Source: an uncultured Bacteroidota bacterium
Lineage (GTDB): Bacteria > Bacteroidota > Bacteroidia > Chitinophagales > Chitinophagaceae
Length of the DNA stretch: 34,353 nucleotides
Direction of reading: 5' to 3'
Assembly: GCA_903874055.1 (NCBI GenBank)
Contig: CAIQQR010000099.1
Coordinates: 1-34,353 of the forward strand
Shown here piece after piece: positions 9,046 through 16,637 of the stretch (position 1 is the first letter of the stretch; each line of letters begins with the position of its first letter). The notes below the pieces were generated by a model. It saw only the letters and a program-made list of their open reading frames with translations, searched no databases and had not been told where the DNA came from. The position numbers and the translations under genes were made by a program.

Positions 9046-9726
9046 ATGCTAAGAGCAAAATGGTGGAAGGTATTGTCATTTGTGTTGTTATTATACACAT
9101 GTACATATGGATTTTTAGTAAAAGTGCCCAAGTTAGATGATCGTATGAAAGAGTCTATCCGCAACTTCTTCTTCCATGTACCAATGTGGTTTGGTATGAT
9201 GATTTTATTATTTGTATCCTTAGTGTATGCAGTTAAATATTTAAGATCAGGAAATATTGTACACGATGTTTACTCCTTTGCTTATGCATCCATGGGTTTG
9301 GTTTTTGGAACCCTTGGAATTATCACTGGCGCATTTTGGGCAAACTATCAATGGGGTAGTCCATGGGTAGGTGATCCAAAACAAAATGGGGCTGCCATTG
9401 CGCTTCTTATATACTTTGCCTATTTTGTTTTAAGAGGTAGTCTGTTAGATACCGAAAAACGCGCGCGTCTTTCTGCAGTTTACAATATTTTTTCATTCTT
9501 TATGTTATTCCCAACACTTTGGATTTTGCCAAGACTAACAGAGTCATTGCATCCTGGAGGACAGGGTAGTGAAGGGAACCCTGGAGTAAACGGAAAAGAT
9601 ATGACTGCAAGTATGCGCACAGTGTTTTATCCAGCTGTAATTGGATGGACTTTATTAGGCGTTTGGATTAGTACCATTCGAATTCGAATTCAAATTTTAC
9701 AATTAAAGAAAGAGGGCCTTTTATAA
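9046..9726 (+). CDS. ccsA: Cytochrome c biogenesis protein CcsA/CcmC family
   Basis: Polytopic membrane protein that handles haem for cytochrome c maturation. The frame is open from a TTG at 9007, but the ATG at 9046 (MLRAKWWKVLSFV) is the better start, giving 226 residues. About six hydrophobic segments are visible. The haem-binding tryptophan-rich type motif appears as WGSPWVGDPKQNG, with conserved His in FFFHVPMWFGMM and in the late SLHPGG region. It is followed 30 bp later by a ccmD-like gene. ccmB lies about 3 kb away on the other strand. Family assignment is strong; whether it works as CcmC (with CcmAB) or as a CcsA-type synthase partner is inferred from ccmB and ccmD being nearby. Confidence 0.9.
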   Translation: MLRAKWWKVLSFVLLLYTCTYGFLVKVPKLDDRMKESIRNFFFHVPMWFGMMILLFVSLVYAVKYLRSGNIVHDVYSFAYASMGLVFGTLGIITGAFWANYQWGSPWVGDPKQNGAAIALLIYFAYFVLRGSLLDTEKRARLSAVYNIFSFFMLFPTLWILPRLTESLHPGGQGSEGNPGVNGKDMTASMRTVFYPAVIGWTLLGVWISTIRIRIQILQLKKEGLL

Positions 9727-9756
9727 ATTTTAATTAACACCAACAAAATATTTTAT

Positions 9757-9918
9757 ATGTTTAATTTTTTAGAAACACAAGTAATCAATAACGAAAGCAT
9801 CATGGTGCAAAATGGTAAAATCTATTTAGTGATGACAATCGTTTCAATTATTTTAATTGGGTTATTTATTTATGTAGCAAGCATTGACAAAAAAGTTTCT
9901 CAATTAGAGAAAAAATAA
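9757..9918 (+). CDS. CcmD-like small membrane protein
   Basis: A 53-residue frame starting [20 protein letters not shown]. It has one strongly hydrophobic segment (about residues 22-41, [17 protein letters not shown]) followed by a charged tail ([12 protein letters not shown]). CcmD proteins are small single-span proteins that sit beside CcmC and help release haem-loaded CcmE. Position 30 bp after ccsA, size and topology all fit, and an EKK-type coiled tail is usual in the family. Sequence conservation in CcmD is low, so the call rests mainly on context. It ends 25 bp before the glutamate dehydrogenase gene. Confidence 0.75.
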   Translation: MFNFLETQVINNESIMVQNGKIYLVMTIVSIILIGLFIYVASIDKKVSQLEKK

Positions 9919-9943
9919 TTTATTAATTTCAAAATTTGTTGTT

Positions 9944-11365
9944 ATGTCAGAGAAAATGGAATACAGTTTTTTTCAGAGTGTAGAAAGAAGTTTTGATAAA
10001 GCATCAAAATATACAAAATGGGAAACAGGAATTCTAGAACAAATAAAAGCCTGTAATAGTATTTACAGTATGAAGTTCCCAGTTAAAATGGATGATGGAC
10101 GTATTGAAGTAATTGAAGCATATCGTGTGCAACATTCACAACACAAGTCACCATGTAAAGGAGGTATTCGTTTTAGTATGGCAGTGAATCAAGATGAGGT
10201 AATGGCATTGGCTGCGTTAATGACCTATAAATGTGCGATTGTGAATGTGCCATTTGGGGGTGCAAAGGGGGGTATTAAAATTAGCCCTAGATCATTAAGT
10301 CCTTATGAGCTAGAAAAAATAACAAGAAGATATACTTCTGAACTAGTAAAGAAAAATTTTATTGGTCCTGGTATTGATGTACCTGCTCCTGATTACGGAA
10401 CAGGTGAAAGAGAGATGGCTTGGATTGTGGATACCTATCAATCTTTAAAACCAGGCGAAATTGACGCAGCTGGTTGTGTAACAGGAAAGCCTATTTCTTT
10501 AGGCGGTGTTAGAGGAAGAAAAGAAGCAACAGGATTAGGTGTTTTTTATGGTGTAAGAGAGGTTTGTTTAATGCCGGATGTAATGGCAAAAGCAGGCTTA
10601 GCAGTTGGCATTGAAAATAAAAATGTTATTGTACAAGGCTTAGGTAATGTGGGATACTTTACTGCAAAATTCTTTAGAGAGCATGGAGCAAAAGTAATTG
10701 CTATCGCAGAATATGAAGGTGCTATTTATTGTAAAGAGGGATTAAATGAGGAAGATGTATTTCAACATCGTAAAGCAACAGGAAGCATCTTGAATTTCCC
10801 AGGTGCCACTAACATTGAAAAAAGTGCAGATGCTTTAGAAATGGAATGTGATATTTTAATCCCTGCTGCATTAGAGAATGTAATTGATGCAAATAATGCA
10901 CCTCGTATTAAAGCAAAAATAATTGGAGAAGCAGCAAATGGACCTTTGACTCCCGAAGCCGATGATATCTTTGCTCAAAGAGGAATCTTAGTAATTCCAG
11001 ATATGTACTTAAACGCAGGAGGAGTAACGGTTTCGTACTTTGAGTGGTTAAAGAATTTAAGCCACGTGCGTTATGGTAGATTAGAGAAAAGATTTACAGA
11101 AAATGCCAATTTACATATCGTAAAACAAATTGAAGACCTTACTGGAAAAAAGGTAACTCAATCTGAAAAAGAAATTATCGCACATGGTCCAGATGAAATT
11201 GATTTAGTTCATAGTGGATTAGAAGAAACCATGATTACTGCAACAAGAGAAATTATGGAAATTTGGAATGCAAATCCTTCCATACCTGACATGCGCACAG
11301 CTGCTTATGTTTGTGCTATTAATAAGGTAGGAACTTCTTATGCTGAATTAGGAATCTTCCCTTAA
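9944..11365 (+). CDS. Glu/Leu/Phe/Val family dehydrogenase, probably glutamate dehydrogenase
   Basis: Oxidatively deaminates an amino acid, most likely glutamate, to its keto acid with NAD(P). The 473 residues show the dimerisation/substrate domain with KGGIRF (72-77) and the catalytic lysine in GGAKGG (Lys108). [12 protein letters not shown] carries the conserved Asp150, and the Rossmann domain has VQGLGNVG (230-237). It is slightly longer than the roughly 420-residue classical GDHs, with extra sequence at the C-terminus. Close spacing to ccmD suggests cotranscription, although AAAATTTG at 9931-9938 resembles a promoter box just before the ATG. Specificity for Glu over Leu/Phe/Val is inferred. 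Confidence 0.9.
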   Translation: MSEKMEYSFFQSVERSFDKASKYTKWETGILEQIKACNSIYSMKFPVKMDDGRIEVIEAYRVQHSQHKSPCKGGIRFSMAVNQDEVMALAALMTYKCAIVNVPFGGAKGGIKISPRSLSPYELEKITRRYTSELVKKNFIGPGIDVPAPDYGTGEREMAWIVDTYQSLKPGEIDAAGCVTGKPISLGGVRGRKEATGLGVFYGVREVCLMPDVMAKAGLAVGIENKNVIVQGLGNVGYFTAKFFREHGAKVIAIAEYEGAIYCKEGLNEEDVFQHRKATGSILNFPGATNIEKSADALEMECDILIPAALENVIDANNAPRIKAKIIGEAANGPLTPEADDIFAQRGILVIPDMYLNAGGVTVSYFEWLKNLSHVRYGRLEKRFTENANLHIVKQIEDLTGKKVTQSEKEIIAHGPDEIDLVHSGLEETMITATREIMEIWNANPSIPDMRTAAYVCAINKVGTSYAELGIFP

Positions 11366-11385
11366 CAGATAAGATTCAAAAATTT

Positions 11386-11808
11386 TTATACATACTCGGG
11401 GAAATTTTGCAGCGCATGCAGTTTCCCCGATTGTATTTCTGCCCCAATGGTTTCGTGTCCATTGCTTGCAAATAAATATTCGGCTTCTAATACTTGTTGG
11501 TACTGATACAATTGTGCAATGGTTTTATCGGTAATAGCAATATTTGCCTCTTTACACTCAATTATAATCCAAGGTTTTTCATTTTTATAAACTACAATAT
11601 CAAAGCGTTTATTAAGTTCACCCAACTGGATTTGTTTCTCCACAGCAATAAGTGCAGCAGGGTAATTGCAAGCCTGCACTAAATATTGTAGCATGTTTTG
11701 TCTAACCCATTCCTCCGGAGTAAGTGAAACCCAACGTTTTCTAAATGGGTCAAATATTTCCTTTTCCTTTATTTTAAACGGGTAGGATGGGTAATTTAGG
11801 GATATCAT
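11386..11808 (-). CDS. Stand-alone HsdR N-terminal-like PD-(D/E)XK protein
   Basis: A 140-residue protein matching the type I restriction enzyme R-subunit N-terminal family (HSDR_N_2 type). The PD-(D/E)XK nuclease core is visible: Glu57 in IAVEKQIQL, Asp70 in KRFDIVVY, and Glu84/Lys86 in IIIECKEAN, with a following TIAQLYQYQQVLEAEYLFASNG segment typical of the fold. No helicase domain, HsdM or HsdS is nearby, so this is not a restriction system. Similar solitary proteins are common in Bacteroidota and their function is not established. It is convergent with the dehydrogenase gene (20-bp gap) and divergent from the AMP nucleosidase. Confidence 0.82.
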   Translation of the reverse strand: MISLNYPSYPFKIKEKEIFDPFRKRWVSLTPEEWVRQNMLQYLVQACNYPAALIAVEKQIQLGELNKRFDIVVYKNEKPWIIIECKEANIAITDKTIAQLYQYQQVLEAEYLFASNGHETIGAEIQSGKLHALQNFPEYV

Positions 11809-11874
11809 GCTTTGTCCAATAAAATTTGTATTTTTATATATTAACTCTATTGAGATTTAATCAAAGATACGCTT

Positions 11875-12645
11875 ATGAAAACGAAAGAAGAAATTGTAAA
11901 CAATTGGCTGCCTAGGTATACTGGCGCCAGCTTAGATCAATTTGGGAAGTATATCTTATTGACCAATTTTAGCAACTATGTAAATATGTTTGCAGAGTGG
12001 AATGGTGTTGAAGTAATTGGAAAAGATAGGCCCATGCAGTGTGCTACAGCCGACGGTATTACCATTATAAATTTTGGAATGGGAAGTCCTGGTGCAGCAA
12101 CTATTATGGATTTATTATCGGCTATTCAACCCGAAGCAGTTTTATTTTTAGGGAAATGCGGCGGCTTAAAAAAACGAAACTCAATAGGTGATTTAATTTT
12201 ACCTATAGCAGCCATTAGGGGGGAAGGAACTTCCAATGACTATTTCCCAGCCGAAGTGCCAGCACTACCAGCATTCGCATTACAAAAAGCAATTTCAACC
12301 ACCATTAGAGATAGTCAAGTAGACTATTGGACAGGTACTGTATATACCACCAACCGCCGCGTTTGGGAACATGATGAGGCGTTTAAGGATTACCTAACTA
12401 AGCTCCGCGCCTATGCCATTGATATGGAAACTGCTACCATTTTTACGGTAGGTTTTTACAACAAAATTCCTACAGGTGCTTTATTATTAGTGAGTGATTC
12501 ACCAATGATTCCCGAAGGTGTGAAGACGGAAGCAAGTGATATTAAAGTGACTGCCGAGTTTGTAGAAAGACATTTAAAAATTGGTATCGCTTCCCTAAAG
12601 CAATTAATTAATAACGGTCAAACAGTTCGCCATTTGAAGTTTTAA
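11875..12645 (+). CDS. amn: AMP nucleosidase, short form
   Basis: Hydrolyses AMP to adenine and ribose 5-phosphate; a nucleoside-phosphorylase-fold enzyme. The 256 residues include the phosphorylase-type GMGSPGAATIMDLL, FLGKCGGLKKRNSIGDLILP, and the late IDMETATIFTVG block with the conserved Met-Glu that contacts ribose, followed by LLVSDSP. It corresponds to the catalytic half of the E. coli enzyme (about 480 residues) and lacks the N-terminal regulatory domain, which is normal for Bacteroidota homologues. A purine nucleoside phosphorylase role cannot be fully excluded. Transcription ends at the hairpin beginning 5 bp after the stop. Confidence 0.88.
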   Translation: MKTKEEIVNNWLPRYTGASLDQFGKYILLTNFSNYVNMFAEWNGVEVIGKDRPMQCATADGITIINFGMGSPGAATIMDLLSAIQPEAVLFLGKCGGLKKRNSIGDLILPIAAIRGEGTSNDYFPAEVPALPAFALQKAISTTIRDSQVDYWTGTVYTTNRRVWEHDEAFKDYLTKLRAYAIDMETATIFTVGFYNKIPTGALLLVSDSPMIPEGVKTEASDIKVTAEFVERHLKIGIASLKQLINNGQTVRHLKF

Positions 12646-12649
12646 TCGC

Positions 12650-12685
12650 AACAAAATAAAATAATGAAATTTATTTTATTTTGTT
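12650..12685 (+). terminator. Hairpin after amn, likely terminator
   Basis: A perfect 15-bp AT-rich inverted repeat, AACAAAATAAAATAA with TTATTTTATTTTGTT, around the loop TGAAAT, extended by GC outside through a bulge. It is followed by T-rich sequence up to 12709. It starts 5 bp after the amn stop. Confidence 0.75.
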
Positions 12686-12720
12686 TGCTTCTCTTTTTGA
12701 TTTTTTTTAGTGGGACTTGT

Positions 12721-12753
12721 AAAAAGGAAAAAATGCTATATTTTTTCCTTTTT
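12721..12753. terminator. Second hairpin in the amn/ccmB spacer
   Basis: AAAAAGGAAAAAAT and ATTTTTTCCTTTTT form a perfect 14-bp stem around GCTAT, followed by more T residues. A-run and T-run flanks allow bidirectional termination. It forms the upstream part of the first of two related units in this spacer. Confidence 0.75.
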
Positions 12754-12855
12754 TTTGTCTCGAAGCATCACAAGTAAAATAAATCATGTCTTTGAAACGA
12801 AGACCAAAAAAACATACCTGTTTTTTTGTCTCGAAGCAGCGCTAGTAAAATATAT
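12750..12855. repeat. Pair of 35-bp direct repeats, 71 bp apart
   Basis: Copy 1 (12750-12784) and copy 2 (12821-12855) share TTTTTTTGTCTCGAAGCA exactly, then differ over 5 bases, then share AGTAAAATA with one further difference. Each copy follows a hairpin whose right arm supplies the T-run. The second hairpin is CAAAAAAACA/TGTTTTTTTG (12805-12828) with loop TACC. The arrangement looks like a duplicated hairpin-plus-tail unit in a noncoding convergent spacer. Confidence 0.7.
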
Positions 12856-12862
12856 TAGAGGA

Positions 12863-12905
12863 TAGATTTTCTTAAGATTATTTTTTTTTATTTAAAGAAA
12901 ATCTA
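12863..12905 (-). terminator. Hairpin overlapping the ccmB stop
   Basis: TAGATTTTCTT (12863-12873) and AAGAAAATCTA (12895-12905) are a perfect 11-bp inverted repeat around a 21-nt T-rich loop. The right arm contains the ccmB stop codon. It lacks a clean U-tract on the minus strand, so it may be an RNA-end stabilising hairpin rather than a terminator. Confidence 0.45.
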
Positions 12906-13565
12906 GTCCTTCCAAAGAAAAGGAAATAGGATATAGGCAAGTGCTACAATCATAATATCAAATCCTACTAGTAATCCTACAAGATTAAGCAAGCCATTTT
13001 GTACAATATCTGCGAATGCAATATTTGCAATTCGAATTAATAATAGTATCTGTGGTATAATTAATGGGAATCCAAGTATCGCCATGATGGCAGAAGGCTG
13101 CTGTGCTTTTGCTGCAATGGCAGCAAGAAAACTAAATACAAGACTAAGGCTAATTCCTCCTAAACAACTAATGCCAAAAAACAATAAGCTATGTTGTAAA
13201 GGATTGCCAAGTAACAAAGTAAATAACAACAAACTTAATCCACTCATTAGTACCATTAAGATACTATTGTAGATAAGCTTTGACAAAATAAAGTGAATAG
13301 GGCTTGAAATGGTATAAAAATAGAGCATGCGACCACGACCTTCCTGTAAAAAACTTCTTGCTACCGCGTTAATACAAATAAATAAAAGTATTACCCAAAA
13401 CAAACCATTCCATACCTTATCATCAGGTTGACCCATTGTTAAATAAATAACAAAAGTGGTAGAAGCAATGTATAATAGAATACCAAAAAAAGTATACTGT
13501 TGGCGAAACTCCAACAATAGGTCCTTCTTGAGCAATGTTAATATTGAATTTACTTGCTTGCGCAT
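12903..13565 (-). CDS. ccmB: Haem exporter membrane subunit CcmB
   Basis: Membrane subunit of the CcmAB ABC transporter used in system I cytochrome c maturation. The 220 residues open with [28 protein letters not shown], the characteristic CcmB N-terminus (lysine-acidic stretch before the first span). About six hydrophobic segments are visible and length is typical. Its ATG overlaps the last 16 bp of tdk (ATGCGCAAGCAAGTAA), so the two are translationally coupled. No ccmA, ccmE or ccmF is in the window, and ccsA/ccmD lie about 3 kb upstream on the opposite strand. Confidence 0.9.
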   Translation of the reverse strand: MRKQVNSILTLLKKDLLLEFRQQYTFFGILLYIASTTFVIYLTMGQPDDKVWNGLFWVILLFICINAVARSFLQEGRGRMLYFYTISSPIHFILSKLIYNSILMVLMSGLSLLLFTLLLGNPLQHSLLFFGISCLGGISLSLVFSFLAAIAAKAQQPSAIMAILGFPLIIPQILLLIRIANIAFADIVQNGLLNLVGLLVGFDIMIVALAYILFPFLWKD

Positions 13566-14113
13566 ATTCTACATCTAGGTTCGTAATTATTTTTTTCACC
13601 TAATACAACTGTGCCATCTTCTTCGCTAGTTCGGTAGGAGATATTTGCTAAGTGGCCACACTGAACACATATTGCATGAAGCTTAGTAATAAAATCACCA
13701 ATAGCAAGTAACTGTGGCATAGGACCAAAGGGTTTACCTAAATAATCCATGTCCAATCCAGCTACAATAACTCTTTTACCTTGCATGGCTAATTGCTCCA
13801 CCACTCTAGTAACATCTTCGTCAAAAAATTGAGCTTCATCAATGCCCACAACCTCCGCATTTTCAGCCAGTAATAAAATTTTACTTGAATGATCAACTGG
13901 AATAGATTGAATTGAATTTGCATCATGACTCACTACTTTATTTTGATCGTATCGAGTATCCATTGCTGGTTTGTAAATTTCTACTTTAAGATTAGCAATT
14001 TTAGCGCGTTTTAATCTTCTGATTAATTCTTCGGTTTTTCCGCTAAACATGCTTCCGCAAATCACTTCGATGAATCCTCTTTTCTCTCCTCTAATATTCT
14101 GTTCTATAAACAT
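13550..14113 (-). CDS. tdk: Thymidine kinase
   Basis: Salvage enzyme that phosphorylates thymidine with ATP. The 187 residues show a P-loop, GSMFSGKT (20-27), the DEAQFF Walker-B-like motif, and a C-terminal structural zinc site made by CVQC (Cys149, Cys152) and CRIC (Cys181, Cys184). This is the type II (bacterial/human TK1-like) enzyme. Its 3' end overlaps ccmB by 16 bp. A TACTTTTG box lies 50 nt upstream. Length is typical. Confidence 0.96.
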   Translation of the reverse strand: MFIEQNIRGEKRGFIEVICGSMFSGKTEELIRRLKRAKIANLKVEIYKPAMDTRYDQNKVVSHDANSIQSIPVDHSSKILLLAENAEVVGIDEAQFFDEDVTRVVEQLAMQGKRVIVAGLDMDYLGKPFGPMPQLLAIGDFITKLHAICVQCGHLANISYRTSEEDGTVVLGEKNNYEPRCRICASK

Positions 14114-14162
14114 CTTTAATCATTATTTTTTTAAATTTCAATTCTCCCTTTTCTGGCTGCCT

Positions 14163-14170
14163 CAAAAGTA
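14163..14170 (-). promoter_or_regulatory. Promoter -7 box of tdk-ccmB
   Basis: TACTTTTG on the minus strand, an exact TAnnTTTG match, 49 nt before the tdk ATG at 14113 in the short gap after waaA. Confidence 0.55.
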
Positions 14171-14182
14171 AACAATCCTTAA

Positions 14183-15433
14183 CTAAGACTTGTCTAATTG
14201 AATCATAATTTCTTTCATTGTTTTTTGTGTAGCTCCAGCATTTTTATTGATATAATCAATTGCGTTTTTGGATATTTGATCGTAATAACTTGTAGTTTGA
14301 TTTAGTTCATTTACATGCATTACAAATTCGGCTTCGTTCTTGATACTAAAGCCACCTTTATTATTTCTTAAACCAATCGCTTCCTTGTATTTTGAATCAT
14401 TGCTTCCCCAAATTACGGGTTTGCCAAATGCAGCAGGTTCTAGAACGTTATGAACACCATCTTTCCCAAATCCACCACCTACATAACTGATGTATGCATA
14501 TTGGTATAAATTTCTCAACAATCCAATACAATCAATAATTAATACAATGGGTCTGGTTTGCTTTTGGTTGCTCGATAATAATTGCGTTAAGGTGATAGCA
14601 GCAGGATACATTCTTTTACATCCTTCAATACTTTTATCATCTACATGGTGTGGCACAATGATCCAATTAAATTGATTAAAGTGGGCTGTAGTTTTAAAAA
14701 GGATCGCATCATCTTCCTTCCAAGTACTTCCAGCAATTATATTTTTATGACTACTTAATAAATGCATCCACTCAATAGGCATACTTTTAGTAGCAGTTTG
14801 TAAAACTCTGTCAAAACGTGTATCACCACTTGTAAACAAACGCGTCCTATTTAACACAGGCGCAATTAAATCATAAATTTCATGGTCCTGTACCAATATG
14901 CTTGAGAATAGAGATAACATGTTTTTATAAAATCCTCCATACCATTTAAAAAATACTTGGTCAGGTCTAAACATAGCTGATGCTAAAATGCTTGGAATTT
15001 TTCTTGTCTTTGCTTCATTTAAATAATAAAACCAAAACTCATATTTGATAAATAGAATTAGTTTAGGGTTTACTTTATCTAAAAAATCAATTGCGTTTTG
15101 GGCACTATCAAATGGAAGGTATGTTACTGCATCCACATTGGGATCATTCTTGCGATGCAAGTATCCAGAAGGGGAAAAAAAAGTCACCCAAATTTTATAC
15201 TGAGGGTATTGATTTTTAATGGCTTCAATAATAGGTAGCCCTTGTTCAAATTCTCCGTATGAAGCTGCGTGCATCCAAATAATAGGATGGCCTTGTAATT
15301 TATGTTGATTCGCATTCACCTCATTCCATACATTGGCTTGTCCAATGGTCCATTGTTTTGCCTTAGGGTTGAAAAAACCTATCAATTTGGCAATTTTAGG
15401 ATAGCAGAATAGGAATAGTTTATACAATAACAT
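14183..15433 (-). CDS. waaA: 3-deoxy-D-manno-octulosonic acid (Kdo) transferase
   Basis: Glycosyltransferase (GT30) that adds Kdo from CMP-Kdo to lipid A precursor at the inner membrane. The frame is open from a TTG at 15454, but the ATG at 15433 (MLLYKLFLFCYPKIA) is preferred, giving 416 residues with an N-terminal hydrophobic anchor. Family motifs are IWMHAASYGEFEQGLPII with the catalytic-type Glu, VTFFSPSGY, ILIKYEFWFYYL, ASAMFRPDQVFFKWYG, and the late YVGGGFGKDGVHNVLEPAAFGKPVIWG. The number of Kdo residues added cannot be told from sequence. It is divergent from the sugar-nucleotide operon, with which it shares an envelope theme. Confidence 0.95.
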   Translation of the reverse strand: MLLYKLFLFCYPKIAKLIGFFNPKAKQWTIGQANVWNEVNANQHKLQGHPIIWMHAASYGEFEQGLPIIEAIKNQYPQYKIWVTFFSPSGYLHRKNDPNVDAVTYLPFDSAQNAIDFLDKVNPKLILFIKYEFWFYYLNEAKTRKIPSILASAMFRPDQVFFKWYGGFYKNMLSLFSSILVQDHEIYDLIAPVLNRTRLFTSGDTRFDRVLQTATKSMPIEWMHLLSSHKNIIAGSTWKEDDAILFKTTAHFNQFNWIIVPHHVDDKSIEGCKRMYPAAITLTQLLSSNQKQTRPIVLIIDCIGLLRNLYQYAYISYVGGGFGKDGVHNVLEPAAFGKPVIWGSNDSKYKEAIGLRNNKGGFSIKNEAEFVMHVNELNQTTSYYDQISKNAIDYINKNAGATQKTMKEIMIQLDKS

Positions 15434-15472
15434 GGAAACGGGTTCTTGAGGCAAAAATCAGTCTTTTTATTG

Positions 15473-15480
15473 TAATTTTG
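15473..15480 (+). promoter_or_regulatory. Promoter -7 box of the nucleotide-sugar operon
   Basis: TAATTTTG is an exact TAnnTTTG match 14 nt before the ATG at 15495. On the other strand the spacer holds GATTTTTG (15452-15459), one base off the consensus and plausible for waaA. Confidence 0.6.
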
Positions 15481-15494
15481 CTAAAATTTATAGG

Positions 15495-16622
15495 ATGCGA
15501 AAAATTCAGATGGTAGACACCAAAACGCAGTATTTGGCTATAAAGGATCAAGTGGACGCGGCGATTCATGAAGTTTTGGATTCAGCTGCCTATATTAATG
15601 GTAAAGCGGTTAAGGATTTCACTCAAAATTTAGCTTCCTATTTGGGTGCTGAACATGTGATTCCTTGTGCCAATGGAACGGATGCTTTACAAATTGCCAT
15701 GATGGCTTTGGACCTGCAACCTGGTGATGAAGTAATCACTCCCTCATTTACGTATATCGCAACTACTGAGGTAGTTGCATTGTTGAAATTAACGCCTGTT
15801 TTTGTGGATGTGGATCCTGTAACATATTGCATGGATATTGAAAGTTTGAAAAAAGCGATTACGCCAAAAACAAAAGCAATAGTACCTGTACATTTATATG
15901 GTCAAGCTGCACCTATGGAAGAAATAATGTCTATTGCAAAGGAGCATAATATTTATGTGATTGAAGATAATGCACAAGCAATTGGTTGTGATTATACTTT
16001 TTCGGACGGAACAAAAAAGAAAACAGGTACTATTGGACATATTGGAGCAACCTCATTTTATCCTAGCAAAAATCTAGGTGCATTTGGTGATGGTGGTGCA
16101 TTGTTTACAAATGATAAAGCACTTGCAGCCAAGATGGCAATGATTGCCAATCATGGTCAATCAGAAAGATATTATCATGATGTGGTTGGGTGTAACTCAA
16201 GATTGGATTCCATTCAAGCAGCAATTTTAAATATTAAATTGGCGCATTTGGATGAATATAGTAAAGCAAGGCAAACAGTAGCTCAATATTATACCAATGC
16301 ATTTTCTAACAATACCCAAATCGTAACTCCTGCTATTGGAAAGTATACTACACATGTGTTTCATCAATATACCATGCAATTGAAAGGAGTAGATAGAGAT
16401 GCATTTATTGCACATTTAGCTGCCAAGGAAATTCCATGTATGATTTATTATCCAGTACCTGGGCATTTACAAAAGATGTTTAATGGTCAAAATAACAATC
16501 ACTTGGATTTGCCAGTAACCAATGCTTTAACACCTTGTGTTTGTTCATTGCCCATTCATACCGAGATGGATGTGGAGCAATTGTCTTATATTACTGAAGG
16601 GGTCAACTCTTTTTTTAAATAA
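15495..16622 (+). CDS. DegT/DnrJ/EryC1/StrS-family PLP aminotransferase
   Basis: Sugar aminotransferase that aminates a nucleotide-linked keto-sugar, typically for O-antigen, capsule or glycan synthesis. The 375 residues include the substrate/PLP segments ANGTDALQIAMMAL (59-72) and PSFTYIATTEVV (83-94), IEDNAQAIGC with the PLP-ring Asp158, and the Schiff-base lysine in SFYPSKNLGAFGDGG (Lys192). FHQYTMQLKG and IPCMIYYPVPGHLQ near the C-terminus are also typical. It is the first gene of a tightly packed operon (15 bp to ugd). The product sugar (for example a 3- or 4-amino sugar) cannot be assigned. Confidence 0.9.
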   Translation: MRKIQMVDTKTQYLAIKDQVDAAIHEVLDSAAYINGKAVKDFTQNLASYLGAEHVIPCANGTDALQIAMMALDLQPGDEVITPSFTYIATTEVVALLKLTPVFVDVDPVTYCMDIESLKKAITPKTKAIVPVHLYGQAAPMEEIMSIAKEHNIYVIEDNAQAIGCDYTFSDGTKKKTGTIGHIGATSFYPSKNLGAFGDGGALFTNDKALAAKMAMIANHGQSERYYHDVVGCNSRLDSIQAAILNIKLAHLDEYSKARQTVAQYYTNAFSNNTQIVTPAIGKYTTHVFHQYTMQLKGVDRDAFIAHLAAKEIPCMIYYPVPGHLQKMFNGQNNNHLDLPVTNALTPCVCSLPIHTEMDVEQLSYITEGVNSFFK

Positions 16623-16637
16623 ATAATTTATAATAGA

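Noticed and set aside
12750-12855. Start of a CRISPR array
   Set aside because: Only two copies with T-runs and hairpins, no spacer regularity and no cas genes.
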